Origin: Scleromatobacter sp964418745
Lineage (GTDB): Bacteria > Pseudomonadota > Gammaproteobacteria > Burkholderiales > Burkholderiaceae_C
Length of the DNA: 64,000 nt
NCBI GenBank assembly: GCA_964418745.1
Contig: CAYQMX010000020.1
Coordinates: 62,001 to 126,000, forward strand
Reading direction: 5' to 3'
Positions within the stretch are counted from its first letter, which is position 1, and each line of letters starts with the position of its first letter. Of this stretch, positions 34,281 to 43,812 are shown piece after piece. Under the pieces are notes generated by a model, which was not told where the DNA came from, did no database searches, and saw only the letters and a program-made list of their open reading frames with translations. The translations under genes were made by a program, and so were the position numbers.

Positions 34281-35894
34281 ATGACGCTGCTGCGGGGGTT
34301 GACGACGCTGGCCGTGACGGCCCTGTGCTCGCTCGCGCTGGCGCTGGGGGCCACCACGCCGGCGGCGCAGGCCGCCACGCTGCGCATCGCGAGCGCGTTC
34401 GATCCGCAGACCATGGATCCGCACAGCCTGGCGCTCCAGTACCACACGCGGGTCGTCTTCTCCATCTACGAGTCGCTGGTCGGCCGCGACCAGAACTACC
34501 ACCTGGTGCCGGTGCTGGCCACCGAATGGACCCGCACCGATCCGCTGACCTGGCGCTTCAGGCTGCGCCCCGACGTCCGTTTCCACGACGGCAGCCCGTT
34601 CACCGCCGAGGACGCCGTCTTCTCGTTCGAGCGCGCGCTCGCGCCGCCGTCGCAGCGCCAGTTCGTGCTCAAGGGCGTCAAGCGCGTGCGCATGGTCGAT
34701 CCGCTGACCATCGTCTTCGAGCTCGGCGCGCCCGACGCCTCGCTGCCGCAGAAGCTGGTGCTGGTGGCGATGATGAGCAAGCGCTGGGCGCAGGCGCATC
34801 ACGTGGAGCGCGCGCAGGACTTCAACGCGCGCCAGGAAACCTTCGCCGTGCGCAACGCCAACGGCACCGGCGCCTACCAGCTGGAGCGCTACGAGCCCGA
34901 CATCCGCACCACGCTGAAGGCGTTCCCGCAATGGTGGAACCGCCGCAACGCCGACAACGGCAATGTCGACACGGCCAGCTTCGTCACGATCCGCTCCGAT
35001 GCCACCCGGCTGGCGGCGCTGCACTCGGGCGAGATCGACCTGGTGCTCGATCCGCCGTACCAGGACGTCGAGCAGTTGCGCCACGACCCCGACATCGCCG
35101 TCACCCAGGTGGGCGACATCGCCACGGACTACCTGGCGTTCGACCAGGCCAGCACCGCGCTGCCGGGCGTCGCGCCGGGGCCGGACGGCCGGCCGCGCAA
35201 CCCGTTCAAGGACCTGCGGGTGCGGCGCGCTGTCTACCAGGCGATCAACATCGACCTCGTGATCCAGAAGGTGCTCAAGGGCCTGGCCATGCCCACCGGC
35301 GACCTGCTGGCCCCGGAGTTCGGCGCCCCGGTCGACGTGGGCGGGCCGCGCCTGCGCTACGACCCGGTCCACGCGCGCGAGCTGCTGCGCGAGGCCGGCT
35401 ACGCCGACGGCTTCGATCTGACGATGGACTGCGTCAACGTGGCGTTTCGCGAGCATGTCTGCCAGGCCATCGCCGCCATGCTCACGCAGGTGGGCATCCG
35501 CACCCGCCTGCACGCCTCGCCCAGCACGCAGTTCTTCCCGATGATCACGCAGGGCAAGGTGAGCCTGGCCGAGTACGGATTCACCGGCACGTCCGAGGAC
35601 GCCTGGCAAAGCCTCAACGGCCTGCTGCACACCTGGGACAAGGACGGCGGCGGCACCTTCAACGCCGGTCGCTACGCCAACCCGCAGCTCGACACGCTGA
35701 TCGACGCGGTGCGCACCGAATCCGACCCCGATCGGCGCCGCGCCCTGGTGGCCAGCGCGCTGAAGATGGCCAGCGACGACATCGCCTACGTGCCGCTGTA
35801 CCGCCGCACGCTGAGCTGGGTGATGCAGAAAAAAGTGCACGTGGTCATGCTGCCCGACGACACGATCCCGGTGCGCTGGGCGACCGTGCGCTAG
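34281..35894 (+). CDS. ABC transporter peptide-type substrate-binding protein
   Basis: This 537-residue protein has a Sec signal peptide (residues about 1-34, ending TTPAAQA) and the SBP_bac_5 (DppA/OppA/NikA) fold. Typical segments are SAFDPQTMDPHSLALQYHT, TDPLTWRFRLRPDVRFHDG and AEDAVFSFERAL. It binds oligopeptides, or possibly another small ligand, in the periplasm. No permease or ATPase genes accompany it, so it is an orphan component that must share a transporter encoded elsewhere. It follows arginase by 87 bp on the same strand. Confidence 0.9.
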   Translation: MTLLRGLTTLAVTALCSLALALGATTPAAQAATLRIASAFDPQTMDPHSLALQYHTRVVFSIYESLVGRDQNYHLVPVLATEWTRTDPLTWRFRLRPDVRFHDGSPFTAEDAVFSFERALAPPSQRQFVLKGVKRVRMVDPLTIVFELGAPDASLPQKLVLVAMMSKRWAQAHHVERAQDFNARQETFAVRNANGTGAYQLERYEPDIRTTLKAFPQWWNRRNADNGNVDTASFVTIRSDATRLAALHSGEIDLVLDPPYQDVEQLRHDPDIAVTQVGDIATDYLAFDQASTALPGVAPGPDGRPRNPFKDLRVRRAVYQAINIDLVIQKVLKGLAMPTGDLLAPEFGAPVDVGGPRLRYDPVHARELLREAGYADGFDLTMDCVNVAFREHVCQAIAAMLTQVGIRTRLHASPSTQFFPMITQGKVSLAEYGFTGTSEDAWQSLNGLLHTWDKDGGGTFNAGRYANPQLDTLIDAVRTESDPDRRRALVASALKMASDDIAYVPLYRRTLSWVMQKKVHVVMLPDDTIPVRWATVR

Positions 35895-36066
35895 CGCCCC
35901 CGTCCCGCCCGGCCGCGGCCGGGCGCGGCCGACGCCCGGCGCACCCCCCCCCGGAGGCGACGCCCAGGTGTGGCACGACGTACGAATCGGGTGTCCGGGA
36001 ATGCCACCTGCCAATCAGCTGGACCGTGGGACCTTTCCCGCGCGCCCGGAAGGCAACCCGACCACC

Positions 36067-37782
36067 ATGCTGCATCTCCGCTCGCTCGGCACCCGGCTGC
36101 GCATCGCCGTCATCGCCTTCACGATGGCGGCGCTGGCCTTGGCCGTCTCGCCGCTGTTCGTCGACGCCCTGCGGTCCCCGCCGGGCCCGGGCCCGGCCAC
36201 CGGCGACGCCCTCGTGCCGGCCGTGGTGCTGGTGCTGGTGCTGGTGCTACTGCTGCTGGCGCTGGCCGCCGCATGGACCGTCTCCGCGTGGCTGCAAGCC
36301 GCCATCACGCGCCCGCTCGCCGAGATGACCGCCATCGCGCGCGACGTGGTGCGCGACGGCGAGCTCGCGCGCCGCGCCCGCCGGTCCGGCGCGGACGAGG
36401 TCGACGAGCTGGTCGACGCATTCAACGGCCTGCTCGACGAGATCGGCCGCCGCCGCGCCGATCGGCAGGCCGTGGCGGCCGACCAGGAGCGCGAGGTGGC
36501 GCAGCGGCGGCGCGCGCAGCAGGAGGTGATGCGGCTGAACGAGGAGCTGGAACGCCGCGTGCAGGATCGCACCGCGCAGCTGGAGGCGTCCAACCGCGAC
36601 CTGCTGGCGGCCACCCGCGAGGCGGAGCGCGCCAACCGGGCCAAGTCGGAGTTCCTGTCCAACATGAGCCACGAACTGCGCACGCCGCTCAACGCGATCA
36701 TCGGCTTCGGCCAGCTGCTGGCCGACGACAGCGGCGCCAGCGTGCCGGTCGAGCGCAGCCGAGGCTTCGTCGGTCACATCGTCGACGCGGGCCAGCACCT
36801 GCTGACCTTGATCAACGAGGTGCTCAATCTGGCGCAGATCGAGTCGGGCAAGGTGCCGATCAGCCTCGAGCCGGTGGAGCTGCGCGAGGTGCTGGAGGAA
36901 TGTCACGCGCTCACGCGCACGGCGTCCGCGCAGCGCGGCATCCGCCTGGTGTTCCCGATGGAGACCACGCTGCGCGTCAACGCCGATCGAACGCGCCTGA
37001 AGCAGGTGCTGCTGAACCTGCTGTCGAACGCGGTGAAGTACAACCGCGACGGCGGCGCCGTGATCGTCGAGTGCACCCCGGGCGACGAGGGGCGCGTGCG
37101 CATCGCGGTGCGCGACACCGGTGCCGGCCTCACCGCGCAAGAGCTGCCCGCGCTGTTCCAGCCGTTCAACCGCCTCGGCCGCGACACCACCGGCATCGAG
37201 GGCAGCGGCATCGGCCTGGTGCTGACGAAGCGGCTCGTCGAGCTCATGGGCGGCACGATCGGCGTGCACAGCCTGCCCGGCACCGGCAGCACGTTCTGGA
37301 TCGACCTGCGCAGTGCCGAGCCGGCGCGCGTCGAGCTGCCGAGGCTGCCGCAGCGCCTGCCGACGCCGGCCGAGCTGCTGGGCGCCGACGCGCCGCCGGC
37401 GACGATCCTGTGCGTGGACGACAACCGTGCCAACCTGGCGCTGATCGTCGAGGCGCTGTCGCTGCGCGCCGACTGCCGCGTGCTGACGGCCGTCGACGGC
37501 CAGATCGGCGTGGAGCTGGCGCGCAGCGCGCATCCGGACGTGATCCTGATGGACAACAACATGCCGCGGATGACCGGGCGCGAGGCGATGCGCATCCTGC
37601 GTGCCGATCCCGCCACCGCGGCCATCCCGATCATCGCGGTGAGCGCGGCGGCGATGCCCGACACGGTGTCGTCGGGGCTCGAGGAGGGCTACTTCCGCTA
37701 CCTGGTCAAGCCGTACGACCTGGTGGACCTGACCGACGCGATCGACGCGGCGCTGGACGCGGCGCGCGGCGGCGCGCGCTGA
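36067..37782 (+). CDS. Hybrid sensor histidine kinase with HAMP and C-terminal receiver
   Basis: This 571-residue protein starts at the ATG at 36067; the open frame extends upstream without good starts. It has two transmembrane helices (about 10-30 and 48-77) with a very short periplasmic loop, then a HAMP domain and a coiled coil (about 130-185). HisKA follows with His202 (NMSHELRTPLN), then HATPase_c (LLNLLSNAVKYN; GSGIGLVLTKR). A C-terminal receiver holds Asp496 (ILMDNNMP) and the lysine of LVKPYD. The short loop suggests it senses the membrane or a cytoplasmic signal. No cognate regulator gene is adjacent, so output could pass through a shared phosphotransfer protein. Confidence 0.9.
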   Translation: MLHLRSLGTRLRIAVIAFTMAALALAVSPLFVDALRSPPGPGPATGDALVPAVVLVLVLVLLLLALAAAWTVSAWLQAAITRPLAEMTAIARDVVRDGELARRARRSGADEVDELVDAFNGLLDEIGRRRADRQAVAADQEREVAQRRRAQQEVMRLNEELERRVQDRTAQLEASNRDLLAATREAERANRAKSEFLSNMSHELRTPLNAIIGFGQLLADDSGASVPVERSRGFVGHIVDAGQHLLTLINEVLNLAQIESGKVPISLEPVELREVLEECHALTRTASAQRGIRLVFPMETTLRVNADRTRLKQVLLNLLSNAVKYNRDGGAVIVECTPGDEGRVRIAVRDTGAGLTAQELPALFQPFNRLGRDTTGIEGSGIGLVLTKRLVELMGGTIGVHSLPGTGSTFWIDLRSAEPARVELPRLPQRLPTPAELLGADAPPATILCVDDNRANLALIVEALSLRADCRVLTAVDGQIGVELARSAHPDVILMDNNMPRMTGREAMRILRADPATAAIPIIAVSAAAMPDTVSSGLEEGYFRYLVKPYDLVDLTDAIDAALDAARGGAR

Positions 37783-37793
37783 CTCGCCGGCGC

Positions 37794-38741
37794 TCAGGCG
37801 GCCCGCGGCCGCCGCGGGCCGCCGGCCTTCGCGGCCGCCGTCGTCGATACCGCAACCGGTATGTCGGCGGCGGCGCCGTCGCCCCCCACGATCCAGCCCT
37901 CCAGCGCATCGGCGTCGGCCGGCATGCCGTAGCCGGGTCGGGTGTCGGCCCAGCCCGCCAGCAGCAGGCATAGCGCCGCGTCCAGCTTGTCGCCGCGCGG
38001 ATCGGCCACCAGCGCGTCGCGCTGTGCGTGCGTGAGCTTCAGGCGCAGCCCGCGCCAGCGGCCCTGTTCCAGCGCATCGACCAGGTCCTTGCGGGCGATC
38101 AGGCGCTCGGGGGTCTGCTGCGCCTTGGTGTCGCTCTTGTACGAGCGCCGGCCGATCAGCGCGCGCGCCACCATGCCCGGGTAGCCCTCCAGCGCGACGC
38201 GCCCGGTGTCGCCGGCCTGCAGGCCCGGCATGTGGACGCCGGCCGCGCGCAGCGCCGGCACGCCGGCGTGCAGCATGAAGGCCACCGGCGGGTTGACCCA
38301 TTTCATCGACGGGCTGCTGCCGGCCGGGCCGTCGCAGGCGCGGTGCGCGAACTTGCCGCCCACAGGACGCGCGTCGCAGAACGCCGCGAAGGTCTCGACG
38401 ATGGCGGCGCGCGACAGGCCCGCGTAGTGCGTCATGCTGGCGGCCCAGTCGGCGGGCCAGCCGAGCGTTTCCAGCAGCTCGCGGGGCAGGCCGAACGGCA
38501 GGTCGAACACCGCCAGCCACGGGCCGGGACGTGCCAGCGTGCGCTCGAACGCCGCGAGCGACGTGTCCTCGTCGAAGCGCTCCAGGCGCAGCAGGCCCGG
38601 GCGCTGCCAGCGGCCCCAGGCCCAGACGATGGCCTTGCCGCGCCGCGGCGCGCTGGAGAAGTCGACGCCGGCGAGCGCGGGGCCGGCGAGCTCGACCGGG
38701 GCGTCGGGCGACAGGGGGGTGGCAAGGTTCATGTCAGGCAT
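37794..38741 (-). CDS. DUF429 domain protein
   Basis: This 315-residue protein is of DUF429, a predicted RNase H-like nuclease fold. The first strand, LAGVDFSSAPRRGKAIVWAWG, has the conserved Asp of this fold; other typical features are VFDLPFGLPRELLE and the late DKLDAALCLLLAGWADTR. An ATG at 38732 is a near alternative start. No function has been shown for close relatives that I can name. It lies between two histidine kinase genes in the opposite direction. Confidence 0.8.
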   Translation of the reverse strand: MPDMNLATPLSPDAPVELAGPALAGVDFSSAPRRGKAIVWAWGRWQRPGLLRLERFDEDTSLAAFERTLARPGPWLAVFDLPFGLPRELLETLGWPADWAASMTHYAGLSRAAIVETFAAFCDARPVGGKFAHRACDGPAGSSPSMKWVNPPVAFMLHAGVPALRAAGVHMPGLQAGDTGRVALEGYPGMVARALIGRRSYKSDTKAQQTPERLIARKDLVDALEQGRWRGLRLKLTHAQRDALVADPRGDKLDAALCLLLAGWADTRPGYGMPADADALEGWIVGGDGAAADIPVAVSTTAAAKAGGPRRPRAA

Positions 38742-38854
38742 TTTTGCGCACAAGCGCACGCCGCACCCGCGCTGCCGGCGGCGCATTGAGGTAGTCTCGT
38801 TTTTCTCGCAGACCTGCCCTGCCCGGTCCCTCCCCGGAGCCTTCGCCTCACCCC

Positions 38855-40957
38855 ATGGTCGCGCCCGCGCCCCCCTCAAAGACCTCGCCCGCGCCCACTG
38901 CCCCGACCGTCACCGACGCCACGCCGCCGCGCCCGAGCGCGCGGGCGCGCGATGTCGTCGACGACGATGCCGCACCCGGCGCTCCGCTGCTGGAAGCCCT
39001 GCTGGCCGACACCGCGCGGCCGTCGCGCCTGGGCCTGCCGGCGGGGGCCGCGCCCGTGCTCGAGGCAGCCGGCTTCCTCACCGCCGTCGCGATCGTGCTG
39101 GCGATCGGCACCAGCCTGCTCGGGGCCGCCCCGGGCTGGGCGCGCCTGTTCGACAACGTGCACTGGAGCGTGGCCGACGCCGGCGCCGCCTGGCTGGCCT
39201 GGATCGGGGTGCGCGACGCGCGCCAGAAGGGCCTGCGCGCCGAGGCCGCCGCGCGCCGCTGGTTCGCGCTGGGCTTCACGTCGTACGCCATCGGCCAGGC
39301 ACTGTGGAACCTGCAGATCGTCCTCGCCTGGCAGCCGTTCCCCGCGCCGTCCGACCCGTTCTACATGCTGATGGCCCCGTGCTGCGCGATCGGCATGATG
39401 GGCTACCTGCGCGGGCGCGTCAGCGAGGCGCAGCGCCTGGCCGCCGTGCTGGACACGCTGTCGCTGGCGATCGCCGTCGTCGCGCTGGCGCTGGTGGTCT
39501 ACCTGCCGGCCCGCGGCGACATGAGCGCGCTGGCACTCGGCGTGATGGTGGCCTACCCGACGCTGCTGCTGGCCGGCGCCTGCGTCGGCGCGATGCTGAT
39601 CGCGCTGCTGCGCGTGGGCCGCGGCTGGAGCGTCTGGGCGCTGACGGCAATGCTCGCCGCGCATGGCGGGCTGTGGATGGAATGGAACGCGCTGACACTC
39701 AGGCACGCGCTGGCCGACGGCGGCGTGGTCAACGCCCTGTTCTCGGTATGCACGCTGGCGGGCGGCCTGGCGGTCAGCTGCTGGCGCGTGGAGGCGACGC
39801 CGAACCCGCGCATCGACCGTTACTACGAAGGCGCGCTGCGCCTGCTGCCGCTGGTCGTGGTGGTGAGCGTGACCTTCGCGGTCACGCTGCAGGACTCCGC
39901 CGCCGGGCTGTCGCCCGCGGCCCGGCTGGCCTGCGAGGCCGCCGCGGTGGTCGTCATCGTGCTGGCCGCGGTGCGTCAGACACTGCAGTTGCGCGACCGC
40001 GATCAGCTCATCGAGGCCCAGCATCTGCTGCGCGACCGCGAGAACGAGCTCAGCGAGCTCAACCAGCACCTGGAGCAGCGCGTGTCGGTGCGCACGCGCG
40101 AGGCCGAGCAGCGCAACGCGGAGCTGTCGACCGCGCTGCAGCAGCTGTCGATGGCGCAGCACGAACTGGTGCGCGCCGAGAAGCTGGCCGGTCTCGGGTC
40201 GCTCGTCAAGGGCGTGGCCGCCGAGATCTCGGCGGCCCTCGCCAACGCCGACATGGTGGCGATGACGCTGCCCGCGCAGGTGGAGGCGCTCGGGCGCCTG
40301 CAGTCGGCTGGCGCCGACGACGCGGGGCGGCCGGCCGTCGACGAGCGCCGGCGCGGCCAGGTCGCCGGCTACGTGGCCGCTCTGGACGAGAGCCACAAGC
40401 AGCTGGGCCAGTCGCTGAACCAGGCCCAGCGCGTGATCGAGGTCTTCCAGCAGATCGCGGTGGACCAGACCAGCGACCATCGGCGCACGTTCGACCTGCT
40501 CGCCACCGTGCGCGAGATGGTGGAGTTGACCCGGCTCGCGCACCGCCACGACCCGATCGAGATCATCGTCACCGGCGAGCCCGACCTGGTGCTCGACAGC
40601 TACCCCGGCGCGATCGGCCAGGTGCTCAACCAGCTCATCGAGAACGCCATCGTGCACGGCTTCGCGCGCACCGGCGAGGGCACGATCGCCGTGCGCGTGT
40701 GGCCGTCGGGCCACGACGCGGTGCGCATCACCGTGCAGGACGACGGCGTGGGCGTGCCGGCCGCCGACCTGTCCCAGGTGTTCGCGCCGTTCTTCACCAC
40801 GCGCCTGGCGCAGGGCGGCAGCGGCCTGGGCCTGACGATCTCGCGCAACATGGTCAACGGCATCCTCGGCGGCCGCATCGAGCTCGTCTCGCCGCCGGGC
40901 GCAGGCACCACCGTCACCCTGACGCTGCCGCGGCTGGCGCCACGCTCACAGGGCTAG
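38855..40957 (+). CDS. Multi-pass membrane histidine kinase lacking the phospho-accepting His
   Basis: This 700-residue protein has a disordered N-terminus (about 1-65), a membrane domain of roughly nine helices (66-375), a coiled coil (about 380-445), a dimerisation/H-box region and a HATPase_c domain. The ATPase motifs are intact: N box NQLIENAIVHG, G1 DDGVGV, F box FAPFFTT, G2 GGSGLGLTIS. The H-box, normally GVAHEINTPL, reads GVAAEISAAL, with Ala456 (GCC at 40220) in place of His. The rest of the helix is conserved in form. It may be a pseudo-kinase, a phosphatase-type partner, or act with another kinase. Confidence 0.88.
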   Translation: MVAPAPPSKTSPAPTAPTVTDATPPRPSARARDVVDDDAAPGAPLLEALLADTARPSRLGLPAGAAPVLEAAGFLTAVAIVLAIGTSLLGAAPGWARLFDNVHWSVADAGAAWLAWIGVRDARQKGLRAEAAARRWFALGFTSYAIGQALWNLQIVLAWQPFPAPSDPFYMLMAPCCAIGMMGYLRGRVSEAQRLAAVLDTLSLAIAVVALALVVYLPARGDMSALALGVMVAYPTLLLAGACVGAMLIALLRVGRGWSVWALTAMLAAHGGLWMEWNALTLRHALADGGVVNALFSVCTLAGGLAVSCWRVEATPNPRIDRYYEGALRLLPLVVVVSVTFAVTLQDSAAGLSPAARLACEAAAVVVIVLAAVRQTLQLRDRDQLIEAQHLLRDRENELSELNQHLEQRVSVRTREAEQRNAELSTALQQLSMAQHELVRAEKLAGLGSLVKGVAAEISAALANADMVAMTLPAQVEALGRLQSAGADDAGRPAVDERRRGQVAGYVAALDESHKQLGQSLNQAQRVIEVFQQIAVDQTSDHRRTFDLLATVREMVELTRLAHRHDPIEIIVTGEPDLVLDSYPGAIGQVLNQLIENAIVHGFARTGEGTIAVRVWPSGHDAVRITVQDDGVGVPAADLSQVFAPFFTTRLAQGGSGLGLTISRNMVNGILGGRIELVSPPGAGTTVTLTLPRLAPRSQG

Positions 40958-41824
40958 CAGCACGACGCCGCCGGCCATCAGCAGCGCGCCCAGCACGCGC
41001 TGGCCGCGGTCGCGCTCGCCGAGCAGCTTGCCGCCGATCAGCGCCGCGAACAGCATCGAGACCTCGCGCGCGGGCGCCACGTGCGACACCGGCGCGATCT
41101 TGACCGCATACAGCACCAGGATGTAGGCCAGCGGGCTGATCAGCCCCAGCACGACGGCGTGCCACTTGTAGCGCCGCCACGCGTCGACGAAGCCCTGCGG
41201 ATCGCGCATCAGCGTGGGCAGCATGAACGGCAGCCGCACCAGGTTGCCGAAGTAGTCGACCAGGATCGGGCCGATCAGCAGCCGCTTGACGGCATAGCCG
41301 TCGAGCACCGTGTAGATGGCGATCAGCACGCCGGTGGCGGCGCCCCAGCGCAGGCCCGCGTGAACGCGGGCGCGCTGGGCCGGGTCGTGCGCCGCGCGCA
41401 GCAGCGCGGGTCCGCCCGCGACGATGAACACGCCGCCGCAGACGAACAGCACGCCGGCGGCGCCGTGCAGGGTCAGCGCCTCGCCCATCGCCGCGACGGC
41501 CAGCACCGAGCTGATCAACGGGCCGGTGCCGCGTGCCACCGGGTACACCACGGTGAGGTCCGACACCCGGTAGCCCTTGAGCAGCACCTTGAAGTAGGCC
41601 AGGTGCGTGAAGCCGCTCAGGCCGATGAACGTCCACTGCGTCCAGCCCCAGCGCGGCACCTCGGTCCAGCCCAGCCACAGGCCGGCGGGCGCCCAGAACA
41701 GCGCCAGCAGCAGCCCGCCCATGAGGACGAAGTGGCGGTTGCCGCCGGTCTTCTTCGCGACGATGTTCCAGGACGCATGCAGCAGGGCGGCAACGATCAC
41801 CATCGCGAGGGCGGACAAGGGCAT
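40946..41824 (-). CDS. EamA/DMT-superfamily transporter
   Basis: This protein of 292 residues starts at the ATG at 41824. Ten transmembrane helices arranged as two EamA repeats are predicted; VYPVARGTGPLISSVLAV and ISPLAYILVLYAVKIAPVSHVAPARE carry the repeat signatures (the P-x-R-G and the late Ala-Pro-Ala-Arg-Glu). It is a drug/metabolite-type exporter or permease of unknown substrate. It converges on the kinase gene with a 12-bp overlap of 3' ends and is divergent from the GST gene. Confidence 0.88.
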   Translation of the reverse strand: MPLSALAMVIVAALLHASWNIVAKKTGGNRHFVLMGGLLLALFWAPAGLWLGWTEVPRWGWTQWTFIGLSGFTHLAYFKVLLKGYRVSDLTVVYPVARGTGPLISSVLAVAAMGEALTLHGAAGVLFVCGGVFIVAGGPALLRAAHDPAQRARVHAGLRWGAATGVLIAIYTVLDGYAVKRLLIGPILVDYFGNLVRLPFMLPTLMRDPQGFVDAWRRYKWHAVVLGLISPLAYILVLYAVKIAPVSHVAPAREVSMLFAALIGGKLLGERDRGQRVLGALLMAGGVVLLAL

Positions 41825-41867
41825 CGGGCATTCTAGAATCCCCCGGGACGCGAAGCGGGGAACAACG

Positions 41868-42491
41868 ATGCTGAGGATCCTGGGCAAGCCGGTCTCGATC
41901 AACGTGCGCAAGGTGCTGTGGCTGTGCGAGGAGCTCGCGCTGCCGTACGAGCTCGAGCCCTGGGGCGCGGGCTATCGCGACACCGACACCCCGGAGTTCC
42001 GCGCGCTGAACCCGAACGCGATGGTGCCGGTGATGGTCGACGGCGATGCGGTGCTGTGGGAGTCGAACACGATCTGCCGCTACCTCGCCGGCCGCCAGGG
42101 CCGCGACGACCTGCTGCCGAGCGAGCCGCTGGCCCGCGCGCGGGTCGAGCAGTGGATGGACTGGCAGGGCGGCGACCTGAACAACTCGTGGCGCTACGCG
42201 TTCATGGGCCTGGTGCGCCACAGCCCGGCGCACCAGGATCCGGCGGCGCTCGCGGCCGGCGTGGCGGGGTGGAACCGCCACATGGCCATCCTGGAGGCCC
42301 AGCTGGAACGCGACGGCGACTTCGCCACCGGGCCCGTGTTCACGCTGGCCGACATCGTGCTGGGCCTGTCGGTCCACCGGTGGGCGATGGCGCCGATGGC
42401 CCGCCCCGAGCTGCCGCGCGTGCAGGCCTACTACGACCGCCTGGCGCTGCGCCCGGGCTTTCGCCAGCACGGGCGCAACGGCACGCCCTGA
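41868..42491 (+). CDS. Glutathione S-transferase
   Basis: This 207-residue protein has an N-terminal thioredoxin-like domain (ILGKPVSINVRKVLWLCEEL; NPNAMVPVMVDGDAVLWESN with the cis-Pro and the Glu-Ser of the glutathione site) and a helical C-terminal domain with the N-capping motif FTLADIVLGLSVHRW. It is related to the GSTs common in Burkholderiales. The catalytic residue is probably a serine in KPVSINV. Its substrate is unknown. It is divergent from the DMT transporter and 66 bp before the asparaginase gene. Confidence 0.92.
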   Translation: MLRILGKPVSINVRKVLWLCEELALPYELEPWGAGYRDTDTPEFRALNPNAMVPVMVDGDAVLWESNTICRYLAGRQGRDDLLPSEPLARARVEQWMDWQGGDLNNSWRYAFMGLVRHSPAHQDPAALAAGVAGWNRHMAILEAQLERDGDFATGPVFTLADIVLGLSVHRWAMAPMARPELPRVQAYYDRLALRPGFRQHGRNGTP

Positions 42492-42557
42492 GCCGTCTTC
42501 CAGGTGTTCCGCCTCGAAGGCTGAACGACAATGCGCCTGCCCATGCTGGAGTGCTGA

Positions 42558-43586
42558 ATGACCCAACCCGTTCTCGTCGAACTCTGGCGCGGCGACATCG
42601 TCGAGTCCTTCCATCGCGGCGCCTATGCGGTCGTCGATGCCGCCGGCGCCGTGGTGCGCCAGGCCGGCGACACCGAGCGGCCTGTCTACGCACGCTCCGC
42701 CGTCAAGGGGCTGCAGGCGCTGCCGCTGGTGGCCTCGGGCGCGGCCGAGCGCTTCGGCCTGGACGACGCCGAGCTGGCGCTGGCCTGCGCCTCGCACGGC
42801 GGCCAGCCGCAGCACGTGGCCACGGCCGCGTCGATGCTGGCCAAGGCGGGACTCGACGCCGAGGTGCTGGAATGCGGCGTGCACTGGCCCTCCAACGAAC
42901 TCGCCGCGCGCGCGCTGGCGGCCGCCGGCCAGGCGCCCTGCGCGCTGCACAACAACTGCTCGGGCAAGCACTCGGGCTTCGCCTGCCTGGGCGCGCTCAT
43001 GGCGGGCGACGCCGACCGCGCGCGCGGACTGCTGCGCGGCTACGTCGAGCCGTACCATCCGGTGATGCGCGAGATCGGCGCAGCGCTCGAAGCGGCCACC
43101 GGCGTGCGCCTGGCCGACGCGCCGCGCGCCACCGACGGCTGCTCGATCCCCACCTTCGGCATTCCCCTGCGCGCCCTCGCGCACGCGTTCGCGCGCTTCG
43201 GCACGGGCGCGGGCCTGACGCCGGAGCGCGCCCGCGCGGCCGGGCGACTGCGCGCGGCCGTCGCCGCCGCGCCGCTGATGGTGGCCGGCACCGGACGGCT
43301 GGACACGCGGCTGATGGAACACTTCGGCGCGCGCCTGTTCTGCAAGGTCGGCGCCGAGGGCGTCTACTGCGCGGCGCTGCCCGAGCTCGGGCTGGGCATC
43401 GCGTTGAAGATGGACGACGGCAACACCGCACGCGCGGCCGAGGTCGCGCTGGTGGCGCTGGTCGAGTCCCTGCTGCCGCTGGCCGACGCCGACCGCGCGT
43501 TCGTGCAGCCCTTGCGCGACGTGGCGCTGACCAACTGGAACGGGCGCGCCGTCGGCCGGCTGGCGGCCGCGGGCGCGCTTGGCTAG
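42558..43586 (+). CDS. ansA: L-asparaginase, Rhizobium etli ReAV type (Asparaginase_II)
   Basis: This 342-residue protein belongs to PF06089, not to the bacterial type I/II asparaginase fold. It shows the serine-lysine pair Ser47-x-x-Lys50 (ARSAVKG) and the NNCSGKHSGF segment with Cys134 and Lys137. Cys195 lies in DGCSIPTFG. These match Ser48, Lys51, Cys135, Lys138 and the zinc-ligand cysteine of R. etli ReAV. It hydrolyses asparagine to aspartate and ammonia. Its 3' end overlaps a small convergent gene by 4 bp. It fits a window rich in nitrogen-release enzymes. Confidence 0.9.
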   Translation: MTQPVLVELWRGDIVESFHRGAYAVVDAAGAVVRQAGDTERPVYARSAVKGLQALPLVASGAAERFGLDDAELALACASHGGQPQHVATAASMLAKAGLDAEVLECGVHWPSNELAARALAAAGQAPCALHNNCSGKHSGFACLGALMAGDADRARGLLRGYVEPYHPVMREIGAALEAATGVRLADAPRATDGCSIPTFGIPLRALAHAFARFGTGAGLTPERARAAGRLRAAVAAAPLMVAGTGRLDTRLMEHFGARLFCKVGAEGVYCAALPELGLGIALKMDDGNTARAAEVALVALVESLLPLADADRAFVQPLRDVALTNWNGRAVGRLAAAGALG

Positions 43587-43795
43587 GCCTGCGGCGGCGC
43601 GCGCTCCGGCTGGCGCTGGACGCCGCCCGGCAGCGGCGTCGACAGCGCGGCGCGGGCGCGCAGTGCGCGCAGGGTCTCGCGCGCCAGCAGGTAGGCGCTG
43701 GTCTCGCGCGCCGTCATGGAGGCGGTGCGCCGGCGGCGCGCCGTGGGGTCGAGGTCCGCTGCGGCGACGCAGCGGCTGCGAGGCGACAAGGACAT
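43583..43795 (-). CDS. Small basic hypothetical protein
   Basis: This 70-residue frame has a good ribosome binding site (AGGAG, about 7 bp before the ATG at 43795). The product is strongly basic and Ala/Arg-rich (ETSAYLLARETLRALRARAA) with no recognised domain. It is the last of four minus-strand genes that start with two Hsp20 genes, 17 bp after the preceding one. Coding is supported by the start site and spacing only. Confidence 0.5.
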   Translation of the reverse strand: MSLSPRSRCVAAADLDPTARRRRTASMTARETSAYLLARETLRALRARAALSTPLPGGVQRQPERAPPQA

Positions 43796-43812
43796 GGTTC
43801 GCTCCTGTGGAT

